Assembly: GCA_945860165.1 (NCBI GenBank)
Contig: CAMAPL010000002.1
Coordinates: 124,001-188,000 of the forward strand
Direction: 5' to 3'
DNA: 64,000 bases
Origin: Rhizobium sp. Q54
GTDB lineage: Bacteria; Pseudomonadota; Alphaproteobacteria; Micropepsales; Micropepsaceae
A program made the position numbers and the translations under genes. Below are positions 46,966 to 54,584 of the stretch, one piece after another (position 1 is the first letter of the stretch; the number at the start of each line of letters is the position of its first letter). A model generated the notes under the pieces. That model ran no database searches. It was not told the origin of the DNA and worked only from the letters and a program-made list of their open reading frames with translations.

Positions 46966-47817
46966 GTGTCCAATGCTGAACCTTTTGCCCTGGGGATGAA
47001 GCCTTGCCTGTGCGGTTTTGCGTACGCCCTGTTGCTGGGTAGACTTTTCGCCGTGGCGGCGATGACGATGCAGAGAACCGATTTCAACACCCATGGCGAT
47101 AATGGCCATGGCAATCGTTCCATTCTGTTGCAGACCGTGAACGAATCCGCGCCGCAGGAGATCTCGGCCTATCATTATGAAAGGCGACTGACCTCGAACC
47201 AGTTGCTCAATCGCTGGGACACGCTGATCACGGAAGCCTCGCAGCGTTTCCATGTTCCCAAGCCGTGGATTCGCGCTGTGATGCGCCAGGGAAAAGGTTG
47301 TCGTACTATTCTGGGCTATGACCGTCCCATCGTCAGCCGCGCCGGCGCCATCGGCCTGATGCAGGTGATGCCTGCGACCTATGACGAGCTGGCCGAGCAG
47401 CACAGACTGGGCGACGATCCCTTCGACGCGCGCAACAATATCCTGGCCGGCACCGCTTACTTGCGCTGGCTGCATAAGCTCTACATCTTTCCCAAGATGT
47501 TCACCGCCTACAATGCCGGCCCCGGCCGCGTCGAGCGGGGCGGGCGGCTTCCGGCCGAAACCCGCGCCTATGTCGGCGGCATCACCAAGATCTTGCGCAC
47601 CCGCACCGCCTCCCTGGAGCTTGTGAAGCTGACCCGTCCCAATGGCGCGGCTGTCAAGATCGATCCGGGCAAGATCACCGACATCCGTCCGGCGCTGCCG
47701 AGCGAATACGCCCCCAGCGTGAAGACGGTGGTCACCATAGGCCGCCTCCAGCAGGGAATTCGCGAGAATGTCACTGTCGCCATCAATGCGATCCGGGCGA
47801 CCGGCGGACTGCTCTAG
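46966..47817 (+). CDS. Lytic transglycosylase-like protein lacking the catalytic Glu
   Basis: A 283-residue protein with an SLT domain (WIRAVMR at about 101, GAIGLMQVMPATY at about 127, AYNAGPG at about 181). In active members the sequence after AVMRQ is ESGG with the catalytic Glu; here it is GKGC (Gly109 in its place). The downstream substrate-cleft motifs are intact. The enzyme is therefore probably inactive and may only bind peptidoglycan. The start is GTG 46966 or ATG 46996; no strong ribosome site is seen for either. The 180 bp before it hold no recognisable feature. Confidence 0.8.
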   Translation: MSNAEPFALGMKPCLCGFAYALLLGRLFAVAAMTMQRTDFNTHGDNGHGNRSILLQTVNESAPQEISAYHYERRLTSNQLLNRWDTLITEASQRFHVPKPWIRAVMRQGKGCRTILGYDRPIVSRAGAIGLMQVMPATYDELAEQHRLGDDPFDARNNILAGTAYLRWLHKLYIFPKMFTAYNAGPGRVERGGRLPAETRAYVGGITKILRTRTASLELVKLTRPNGAAVKIDPGKITDIRPALPSEYAPSVKTVVTIGRLQQGIRENVTVAINAIRATGGLL

Positions 47818-47868
47818 CGTCCGCGGTTTTGGCGGGTAATATCGGTACCTAAAATTTTGGGGCCGTCC

Positions 47869-49986
47869 ATGAAACACACCCTATATATAAGTGCGCTTGC
47901 AGTGCTACTGGCGGGTCCAGCCCTTGCCCAGCCCAACCCCTTCGCCAGCCCCAGCACCTTGCCCTACCAGGCGCCGCGTTTCGACCTGATTAAGGACAGA
48001 GACTTCCAGCCCGCCTTCGTTGCCGGGATGAAGCAGCATATCGGCGAGATCAACGCCATCGCGAACAGTTCCGCCGCGCCCAGCTTCGATAACACTATTG
48101 TGGCACTGGAGCGTTCGGGACGGATGCTGGAGCGGGTCGGCAATGTCTTCTTCGCAGTGGCGCAGGCCAACTCGAATCCTGCGCTGGAAAAGGTAGAGAC
48201 GGCAATGGCGCCCAGGCTGGCTGCCCATACCGACGCCATCTACCTCAATCCCAAACTGTTCCTGCGGGTGAAGGCGCTGTACGAAAAGCGCCAGGCACTT
48301 AAGCTGGACGCCGAGGCGCTGCAAACCCTCTCCATCTATTTCAAGCAATTCGTCCATGCCGGCGCCAACCTGAATGAGGCGGGCAAGGCGCGGCTGAAGG
48401 CGATTAACCAGCAGGCCGCCTCGCTGGAGACATCCTTCCAGCAGAAACTGCTGGCGGGCACCAAGGCCGGCGGACTGGTGCTGGACAGCAAGGCCCAGCT
48501 GGCAGGGCTGACAGAGGCCGAGATCGCCTCTGCCGCCGATGCCGCCAAGGCGCGCGGGCTAAAGGGAAAATATATTTTGCCGCTGCAGAACACCACGCAG
48601 CAGCCGCTGCTGACATCGCTGGCCGACCGCGGTGTGCGCGAAAAGCTGTTTCAGGCCAGCTGGACACGATCCGAGAAAGGCGACGCCAACGACACCCGCG
48701 CCATCATCGCGCAACTGGTGATGCTACGGATCGAAAAGGCTAAGCTGCTAGGCTATGCGAACTATTCGGCCTACGTGCTTTATGATCAGATGGCAGGGTC
48801 GGCGCAGGCGGTGGAGAAGTTCATCGGGCAGCTGGTGCCGGCGACCCGTGCCAAGGCGGCGGAAGAAGCCAGGCTTATTCAGTCCGCGATCGACAAGGAC
48901 GGCGGCAAATTCCAGCTGAGGCCCTGGGACTGGCAGCGCTATGCGGAGAAAGTGCGCAAGGCGCGGTACGATCTGGATGAAGCCGCGCTCAAGCCCTATT
49001 TCGAGATTAACAAGGTGCTGACGGACGGCGTGCTGTATTCAGCCACCCGGCTATACGGCATCACCTTCAAGCGCCGCACCGACATCCCCGTCTATCATCC
49101 CGATGTGATGGTCTATGAGGTGTTCGAGGAAAATGGCCGCCCGCTAGGGCTGATGTATTTCGATCTGTGGAAGCGCGACAACAAGCGTGGCGGCGCCTGG
49201 ATGAGCAATTATGTCGGCCAGGCCAAGCTCTTCGGCACCAGGCCAGTGATTTATAATGTTGCCAATTTCACCAAGCCGGCGGCCAGCCAGCCTGCCCTTG
49301 TCAGCTTCGATGACGTGGGCACCATGTTCCACGAATTCGGCCATGCGCTACACGGACTGTTCGCCAACCAGACCTATCCGCTTTTGTCGGGCACCAATGT
49401 GGCGCGCGACTTTGTGGAATTCCCTTCCCAGTTCAACGAGCATTGGGCGCTGCATCCCGATATCCTGAAGCGCTATGCGGTGCATTACAAAACTGGCATT
49501 CCGATTCCGCAGGCGCTGGTGGACCGCATCAAGAAATCCCAGAGCTGGGGCCAGGGTTATGCCCTGGGTGAATTGCTGTCGGCATCGCAGCTCGACATGC
49601 AGTGGCACGCTTTGCCGCCCGGTTCGCCAAAACCGGATGTGAGTGCCTTCGAGACCAAGGCGCTCAAGGCCACCGGCACCGATTTCCCCAATGTGCCGCC
49701 GCGCTATCGCTCCAGCTATTTCCTGCACATCTGGGCCAACGGTTATGCCAGCAGTTATTATGCCTATCAGTGGACGATGATGCTGGATACCAACGCCTAT
49801 GCCTTGTTCAACGCCAATGGCGGGATGACCCGGACCAACGGCCAGCGCTTCCGTGACCTGATACTGTCCAAGGGTCACACCATGAATTACGGCCCGATGT
49901 TCCGGGCGTTTTACGGCAAGGACCCCGAGATTGGCCCGATGCTGGAGCATCGCGGGCTAGTGCTGCCAAATGCCGGCGCCAAATAA
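47869..49986 (+). CDS. dcp: M3-family metallopeptidase, dipeptidyl carboxypeptidase type
   Basis: The ATG at 47869 with GGGG upstream gives 705 residues, with a signal peptide (HTLYISALAVLLAGPALAQ). The thermolysin-like HEXXH motif is in GTMFHEFGHALHGLF with the third ligand Glu in VEFPSQFNEHW. The region SYFLHIWANGYASSYYAYQW and the C-terminal GREFRD-like GQRFRDLILSKG are family features. Dcp removes C-terminal dipeptides in the periplasm. Confidence 0.93.
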   Translation: MKHTLYISALAVLLAGPALAQPNPFASPSTLPYQAPRFDLIKDRDFQPAFVAGMKQHIGEINAIANSSAAPSFDNTIVALERSGRMLERVGNVFFAVAQANSNPALEKVETAMAPRLAAHTDAIYLNPKLFLRVKALYEKRQALKLDAEALQTLSIYFKQFVHAGANLNEAGKARLKAINQQAASLETSFQQKLLAGTKAGGLVLDSKAQLAGLTEAEIASAADAAKARGLKGKYILPLQNTTQQPLLTSLADRGVREKLFQASWTRSEKGDANDTRAIIAQLVMLRIEKAKLLGYANYSAYVLYDQMAGSAQAVEKFIGQLVPATRAKAAEEARLIQSAIDKDGGKFQLRPWDWQRYAEKVRKARYDLDEAALKPYFEINKVLTDGVLYSATRLYGITFKRRTDIPVYHPDVMVYEVFEENGRPLGLMYFDLWKRDNKRGGAWMSNYVGQAKLFGTRPVIYNVANFTKPAASQPALVSFDDVGTMFHEFGHALHGLFANQTYPLLSGTNVARDFVEFPSQFNEHWALHPDILKRYAVHYKTGIPIPQALVDRIKKSQSWGQGYALGELLSASQLDMQWHALPPGSPKPDVSAFETKALKATGTDFPNVPPRYRSSYFLHIWANGYASSYYAYQWTMMLDTNAYALFNANGGMTRTNGQRFRDLILSKGHTMNYGPMFRAFYGKDPEIGPMLEHRGLVLPNAGAK

Positions 49987-49987
49987 A

Positions 49988-50185
49988 AATGGCGTGGAAG
50001 CCCTCGAACTGCTGAAACCCAATCCCGAGATCGCGCTGCTGGTCTCGGACGTCAATATGCTGCGCATGGATGGCTATGCCCAGGATCTGCCGCCCCAATT
50101 CCTCAAGGCGTGGGACATCCAGATTTTGCACAAGTCCTTCAACCTGGAAAAGCTTTGCACCCTGGCGGTGGAGATGGTGGCCTAG
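49988..50185 (+). pseudogene. Response-regulator receiver-domain remnant
   Basis: The reading, directly after the Dcp stop, matches the second half of a receiver domain: NGVEALELLKPNPEIALLV, SDVNMLRMDGYA (phosphoacceptor Asp in SDV), then AQDLPPQFLKAWDIQILHK and NLEKLCTLAVEMV. In intact family members about 20 residues lie between the phosphoacceptor and the AQDLPP stretch. Here they are gone, and both flanking segments contain Gly-Tyr-Ala, as if recombination joined two GYA repeats. The N-terminal strand and helix are missing too. Confidence 0.75.
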
Positions 50186-50242
50186 TGTCTATTCGAAGTC
50201 CCCCGGTCGACAAGCGGCAAGCCCGCGTATAGAAAAATACTC

Positions 50243-51160
50243 ATGAGCGAACCTGCCTTTATTGCCGGCGACTGGGGCACCAGCCGCTTGCGGCTTTATC
50301 TCTGCGACCCGTCTGGCCATGTGCTGGCGCGCGCCGAAGGCGAGGGTGCGGCGGTGCCCGATTGTGCCGGGCGTTTCGCCGCTGCGGTGGCCCCTTGGGA
50401 CAAAGCGCATGGCAAGTTGCCCGCGCTGCTGGGCGGCATGGTGGGTTCCACCATCGGCTGGCACGAAGTGCCTTATCTCAGCTGCCCGGCGCGGCCTGAA
50501 GCGATTGCCGCCGCTGCCCTGCGGTTCGAAGACGACGACCGCGCCATTGCCATCGTGCCGGGCCTGAAATGCGTCAGCCGGACCGGGGCGCCCGATGTGA
50601 TGCGCGGCGAGGAGGTACAGATATTGGGCGCGCTGCGGCTGTATCCCGAACTGGCCAAGGGGCGCCGCATCATCTGTATGCCCGGCACCCATGCCAAATG
50701 GGTGGCGGTGGAAGACGGTGCGGTGATGGAATTCCAGACCGCGCTGTCGGGTGAACTGTTCGATCTGCTGCGCAAGCATAGCGTGTTGGCGCGCGACGGC
50801 GGCGAGGTGCGTGCCGACAGCCATGCCTTCACGCAGGGCCTGGATTTCTTCCGCCGCAATGCCCAGGCCGATCTGTTGTATCTGCTGTTCAGCACCCGCA
50901 GCCGGGTGGTGACGGGCGAGATGCCCAAGGCTGATGGCGCGTCCTATCTGTCGGGTCTGGTGCTGGGCGCGGATGTAGATACAGCGGCGTCGCTGTTCGA
51001 TCTTTCGCCGGAAGATGCGGTGCATTTGATCTGCACCCCAGCGCTGGCGGCGCTTTATGGCAAGGCCCTGGCGCAGTATGGTCTGAAAATAAATGTACTG
51101 GACGGCGATGCCTGTGCGCTGGCTGGACTGGTGCGGATTCACACGGAAGTTTTTTCATGA
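50243..51160 (+). CDS. dgoK: 2-dehydro-3-deoxygalactonokinase
   Basis: Phosphorylates 2-keto-3-deoxygalactonate to the 6-phosphate in D-galactonate breakdown. The 305-residue protein has the DgoK N-terminus (FIAGDWGTSRLRLYLCDPSG), the MCGMVGS-like LLGGMVGSTIGWHEVPYL and late PGTHAKWVAVEDGAVMEFQT and FSTRSRVVTGEM. Its stop overlaps the dgoA start by 4 bp. The pathway step fits its neighbours. Confidence 0.92.
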   Translation: MSEPAFIAGDWGTSRLRLYLCDPSGHVLARAEGEGAAVPDCAGRFAAAVAPWDKAHGKLPALLGGMVGSTIGWHEVPYLSCPARPEAIAAAALRFEDDDRAIAIVPGLKCVSRTGAPDVMRGEEVQILGALRLYPELAKGRRIICMPGTHAKWVAVEDGAVMEFQTALSGELFDLLRKHSVLARDGGEVRADSHAFTQGLDFFRRNAQADLLYLLFSTRSRVVTGEMPKADGASYLSGLVLGADVDTAASLFDLSPEDAVHLICTPALAALYGKALAQYGLKINVLDGDACALAGLVRIHTEVFS

Positions 51161-51774
51161 GCGATTTTCTGGCCGAACTTCCCCTTGTCGCCATCCTGCG
51201 CGGCGTCACGCCTGACAGGATTGAGGGCGTGGCCGGGGCGCTGTTTGACGCGGGCTTTCGCGCCATCGAGGTGCCGCTGAATTCGCCGCAAGCCTTCAAG
51301 AGCATCGAGATTCTCGCTAAGGCGTTTGGTGATCGCTGCCTGACCGGCGCCGGCACGGTGTTGACGGTCGAGAATGTGGATCGGGTGGCGGATGTGGGTG
51401 GCACTCTGCTGGTGACGCCCAACATCAACCCGGCGGTTATCTCGCACGGCGTGTCAAAAGGCATGACGGTGATGCCGGGCTTCTTCACCCCCAGCGAAGG
51501 CTTTGCCGCCATCGCGGCGGGTGCGCGCACGCTCAAGCTGTTTCCCGCCTCCACTGGCGGCACCGACCACATGAAGGCGATGCTGGCGGTACTGCCCAAG
51601 GATGTGCCGGTTTATGCGGTGGGCGGGGTCGGCGCCGCCAACATGAAAGAGTGGCGCAGGTGCGGCGCCGCTGGCTTTGGCCTGGGCTCGGACTTGTTCA
51701 AGCCTGATTTCAGCGATGAAGAGATTGGCGCCCGCGCGCGCAAGTGTGTCGAAGCGTTTAAGGCAGCGGTTTAA
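51157..51774 (+). CDS. dgoA: 2-dehydro-3-deoxy-6-phosphogalactonate aldolase
   Basis: Splits KDPGal into pyruvate and glyceraldehyde 3-phosphate. The 205-residue KDPG/KDPGal aldolase has PLVAILRGVTPDRIEGVAGAL, GAGTVLTVENVDRVADVG and the Schiff-base Lys in ARTLKLFPASTGG, then YAVGGVGAANM. It is translationally coupled to dgoK. It is convergent with the dehydratase-like gene across a palindromic repeat. Confidence 0.93.
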   Translation: MSDFLAELPLVAILRGVTPDRIEGVAGALFDAGFRAIEVPLNSPQAFKSIEILAKAFGDRCLTGAGTVLTVENVDRVADVGGTLLVTPNINPAVISHGVSKGMTVMPGFFTPSEGFAAIAAGARTLKLFPASTGGTDHMKAMLAVLPKDVPVYAVGGVGAANMKEWRRCGAAGFGLGSDLFKPDFSDEEIGARARKCVEAFKAAV

Positions 51775-51785
51775 ACGCCCTCCTG

Positions 51786-51835
51786 CTTCGACAGGCTCAG
51801 CATGAGGACTACTCCTCACCCTGAGCTTGTCGAAG
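51786..51835. repeat. REP-like inverted repeat between dgoA and the dehydratase gene
   Basis: Left arm CTTCGACAGGCTCAGCATGAGG (51786-51807) and right arm (51814-51835) pair with three mismatches around a 6-nt loop. The TTCGACAAGCTCAGGGTGAGG pattern is a palindrome that recurs in many alphaproteobacterial genomes. It lies between two convergent genes, where it may work as a bidirectional terminator. Confidence 0.75.
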
Positions 51836-51843
51836 GGTGAGCC

Positions 51844-53088
51844 TTACCAGTTGGTGAAGCTGCCATCCGGCCGGTGGTTGATCGGAATGGGCGCATAAGC
51901 CTCCATCCAGTCGCCGATCAACTGCAACTTGCTGGTGTCCAAGGTCACACCCAGACCTGGGCGTTCGTTCGGCCACAGCTTGCCGCTCTTGAAGTCATAA
52001 CATTCCGGCAAATACGGCCAGGGCTGGCGGCCCGAGGCGGTCATTTCCATCAGCGCCTTGACCGAGGTGGCAGTGAGGCAATGCACCAGCGCGGTTTCGC
52101 CTATGGGTCCGGTGAAGTGCGGGATCATGCCGACATAATGGGTTTCGGCTATGGCGCAGATCTTCATGTATTCGGTAATGCCGCCGACATTGGGCACGGT
52201 GCAGCGGGCATAGTCGATCAGCTGCTGCTCGATCAGCATGTTGGTGTCCCACTTGGCGCCGTATATTTCGCCGACCGCGATCGGTACGCGCAGGCGCGGG
52301 CGGATGGTCTTGTAGATTTCGATATTCTCGCCGCGCACCAGATCTTCCACGAAATAGGGACGCAGCGGCTCGATCAGGGTGGCCAGGTTGATGGCGTCTT
52401 CCTGGTCCAGCACGCCATGGAAGTCGATCGCCCAGCCGCCATCCTTGCCCGCGCCCTTGCGCAGCAGCTTGCAGGCTTCATAGGAGTCGGGCACGGCCTG
52501 GAAACGGTCGAACTCCCGCCCGCCCAGTGTACCGATGCGAATGGCGCGATAGCCTTCAGCGATGCAGTTGCGCGCCGCGTCTTCCAGGGTGCCGCCCTTG
52601 GGCGTGGGATAGGAGGTGGCATAGCATTCGATATGGTCGCGTGCCTTGCCGCCCAGCAGTTGCCACACCGGCACGCCCAGCGTCTTGCCCTTCAGATCCC
52701 ATAGCGCCAGATCGAGGCCGCCCAGCGAATGCGTCTTCTCGCGGCCCGCCGGGTAGAAATAGGAGCGATACATGCGCTGCCACAGATGCTCGATGCGGAA
52801 CGGGTCCTGGCCGATCAGAAGGCCGGCGCACTGCTGCATGGACGAGGGCTCGCCGCCTTCGCCAATGCCGATAAGCCCGCCTTCGGTCTCGATGGTGACG
52901 ACATTGGTGGACTGGTTGAAGGTCGGCTGCTGCACATTGGGACGGCCCGCCGCATCGGTGGGTGTCTTGTAATAGCGGATGCGCTTGATCTTGTCCTTGG
53001 GCAGCCCCAGCGCGAAGGCATCGGGCGGTGTCCATAGCGAGGCCGCAGCCGTACCCAGCATGCCCGTCATCAATGTGCGGCGATCCAT
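51844..53088 (-). CDS. Tat-exported galactonate-dehydratase-like enolase-superfamily enzyme
   Basis: ATG at 53088 with GGAGGGG upstream; 414 residues. The leader MDRRTLMTGMLGTAAASLWT has the twin Arg and Tat-like hydrophobic core. The enolase-superfamily core has metal ligands Asp222 (DFHG, with His224), Glu248 (YFVEDL) and Glu274 (AVGEIYG), then His324 (IPHFTGPIGE) and Glu331. The DFHG/His pair at these positions matches D-galactonate dehydratases. Such dehydratases are normally cytoplasmic. It is read together with the beta-propeller gene upstream (29 bp apart) and faces dgoK-dgoA. I infer that it dehydrates an aldonate in the periplasm. Confidence 0.85.
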   Translation of the reverse strand: MDRRTLMTGMLGTAAASLWTPPDAFALGLPKDKIKRIRYYKTPTDAAGRPNVQQPTFNQSTNVVTIETEGGLIGIGEGGEPSSMQQCAGLLIGQDPFRIEHLWQRMYRSYFYPAGREKTHSLGGLDLALWDLKGKTLGVPVWQLLGGKARDHIECYATSYPTPKGGTLEDAARNCIAEGYRAIRIGTLGGREFDRFQAVPDSYEACKLLRKGAGKDGGWAIDFHGVLDQEDAINLATLIEPLRPYFVEDLVRGENIEIYKTIRPRLRVPIAVGEIYGAKWDTNMLIEQQLIDYARCTVPNVGGITEYMKICAIAETHYVGMIPHFTGPIGETALVHCLTATSVKALMEMTASGRQPWPYLPECYDFKSGKLWPNERPGLGVTLDTSKLQLIGDWMEAYAPIPINHRPDGSFTNW

Positions 53089-53117
53089 ATTCCCCTCCAT
53101 ATATGTTTTTGTAATTC

Positions 53118-53963
53118 TTACGTCAGGCTGCAGATCCAGCCTTCGGCGGCGTCGCAATACCACAGCACGCCGTCCTTGATGTCCAGCCCATGCAGCGACG
53201 GGTCGGCCTTCTTGTCCAGCACGATCTTGGCGACGATGCCGCCGTCCGACATGCGCAGCTTGTAGATTTCCGCTTCATCGCTGCCGGTGCACCAGATGTA
53301 ATCGCCTTCCAGCGCGATGCCATGGGTGCGGATGGTGGGCGCCTGGATGCTGCGCGCCACGGTGCCTTCCTCGGCATTGATCAGATAGAGTTTGCCGCCG
53401 GCCGGCGTGGCCAGCCAGTACTGCCCATTGCCAGCCCATTTGACGCCATGACCGCCGGATTCCAGCGGCAGGTCGCCAGGCTGGCGCGTGCGGGTGAGAT
53501 AGGAGCCATAGATGCCCCAGCCCGGCGTTTCCCACTTCTTCAGCGTCTTGCCGGTTTTGGGATCAACCTTGAGCGTGGAGGGATTGCCGGTCGCTACCTT
53601 GGTGGAAGCGATGAACCAGGCGCCATTGCCGTAAGTGATGCCGCTGCCATGCAGGGATTCGGTTTCGATGCTGGAGATCACCGCGCCGGTTTTCGGATTG
53701 ACGGTGAAAACCTTGTTGGGATTTTTCTGGTCCAGAATCCACAGATCGCCATTGGCGGCGAATTGCAGATCGTTGGGCTGATCGATCGTCGGCTTGGTGT
53801 TGAACAGCTGGTTTACTTTTTTAGCGATCACAGGCGCGTTCTGGCGCGCGGCGATGGTGGCTTCGGGAATGACGGGATTGGCGGCGAAGGCGAGGCTGGG
53901 GATCAGCGTGCCGCATGCTGCGAGCCCGCTTGTTGCCAGAAGTTGGCGGCGCGTAATTTCCAT
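53118..53963 (-). CDS. Tat-exported beta-propeller protein, possible sugar lactonase
   Basis: The 281-residue protein has a strong Tat leader (EITRRQLLATSGLAACGTLIPSLAFA). It is followed by six or so repeats of an SMP-30/YncE-like propeller (DLQFAANGDLWILDQ, KVFTVNPKTGAVIS, LKVDPKTGKTLKKW, HGVKWAGNGQYWLATPAGGKLYLI, HGIALEGDYIWCTG, HGLDIKDGVLWYCD). SMP-30 relatives are calcium-dependent aldonolactonases. The position directly upstream of the dehydratase gene suggests a role in opening a lactone or in sugar binding; this is an inference. Confidence 0.75.
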   Translation of the reverse strand: MEITRRQLLATSGLAACGTLIPSLAFAANPVIPEATIAARQNAPVIAKKVNQLFNTKPTIDQPNDLQFAANGDLWILDQKNPNKVFTVNPKTGAVISSIETESLHGSGITYGNGAWFIASTKVATGNPSTLKVDPKTGKTLKKWETPGWGIYGSYLTRTRQPGDLPLESGGHGVKWAGNGQYWLATPAGGKLYLINAEEGTVARSIQAPTIRTHGIALEGDYIWCTGSDEAEIYKLRMSDGGIVAKIVLDKKADPSLHGLDIKDGVLWYCDAAEGWICSLT

Positions 53964-54209
53964 CTGACCGAAGTCCTTTTTTTATGGTTTTTACTTGCGG
54001 CAAAATAGGCGAGTTTCGTGATCAGGGCAAAACCACCGCAGTGCAGCATGACTGTTTCGCGCGGTGTGAAAACGCGGACAGCGTTTGTTTTCGCTGACAT
54101 CTTGTTGTATCGTCTTGTCAGCCGCCACAACATAAGAAGCGGCATAAAATGCTAGATGGCGCAGACCATCGGCTGGGTTGAGGGAAAGAACTCAAAAATC
54201 AACGAATTA

Positions 54210-54332
54210 TCGGCGAAAGCCGAATGGTCGCGATTGGTCAGTCGATTCCGCTGCCTGACGGAATGCAAAACATAACGCGGGATCAACCCGCGAAATTGGT
54301 GCCGCCTTCCAACGGAGGGCGGCACTTTTTTT
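54210..54332 (+). ncRNA. Candidate structured RNA or leader: four hairpins ending in a terminator
   Basis: In the 620-bp gap before the amidohydrolase, four stem-loops follow each other: TCGGC-GAAA-GCCGA (54210-54223), ATTCCG-8 nt-CGGAAT (54245-54264), CGCGGG-ATCAA-CCCGCG (54276-54292) and the 12-bp terminator stem (54299-54325) with seven T. The first has a GNRA tetraloop. No coding reading covers it, and I do not recognise a known riboswitch or 6S RNA. Its promoter could lie around 54110-54200. It could be a stand-alone small RNA or a leader that attenuates the amidohydrolase-MFS transcript, whose start codon is 252 bp further on. Confidence 0.5.
54299..54332 (+). terminator. Strong intrinsic terminator in the 54-kb gap
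   Basis: Stem GTGCCGCC...GGCGGCAC (8 perfect pairs) plus four further pairs TTCC/GGAG (one wobble) and a 3-nt loop, then seven T (54326-54332). No gene ends near it on this strand, so it must end a non-coding or leader transcript. Confidence 0.82.
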
Positions 54333-54584
54333 CGTCGTGCGATGCGGGCAGCCGCCGCCGAGGGATCGTTATATCGCAGTGCAGCGTAAATTCTTGCAGC
54401 TTTTTTTTCGAGAGGGCCTGCCCTAAGGTCCGCCAGGGTATTTTCCGGTTCAACCAACAGAAATTCCTGCGGGAATTAAACCGGACAGGGAAGCAAAACA
54501 CGCGGGTCCATTGCTTCGATCCAAAGTCCGGCCGAGGCAGGCCGAGCCAAGCATATAAGTGCAGAACACAAATGGGAGTTGTAA

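Noticed and set aside
54210-54332. 6S RNA or a known riboswitch (TPP, cobalamin, SAM-II, glycine)
   Set aside because: The consensus sequence elements of these classes are not visible, and the string of separate hairpins does not give the long bulged rod of 6S RNA.
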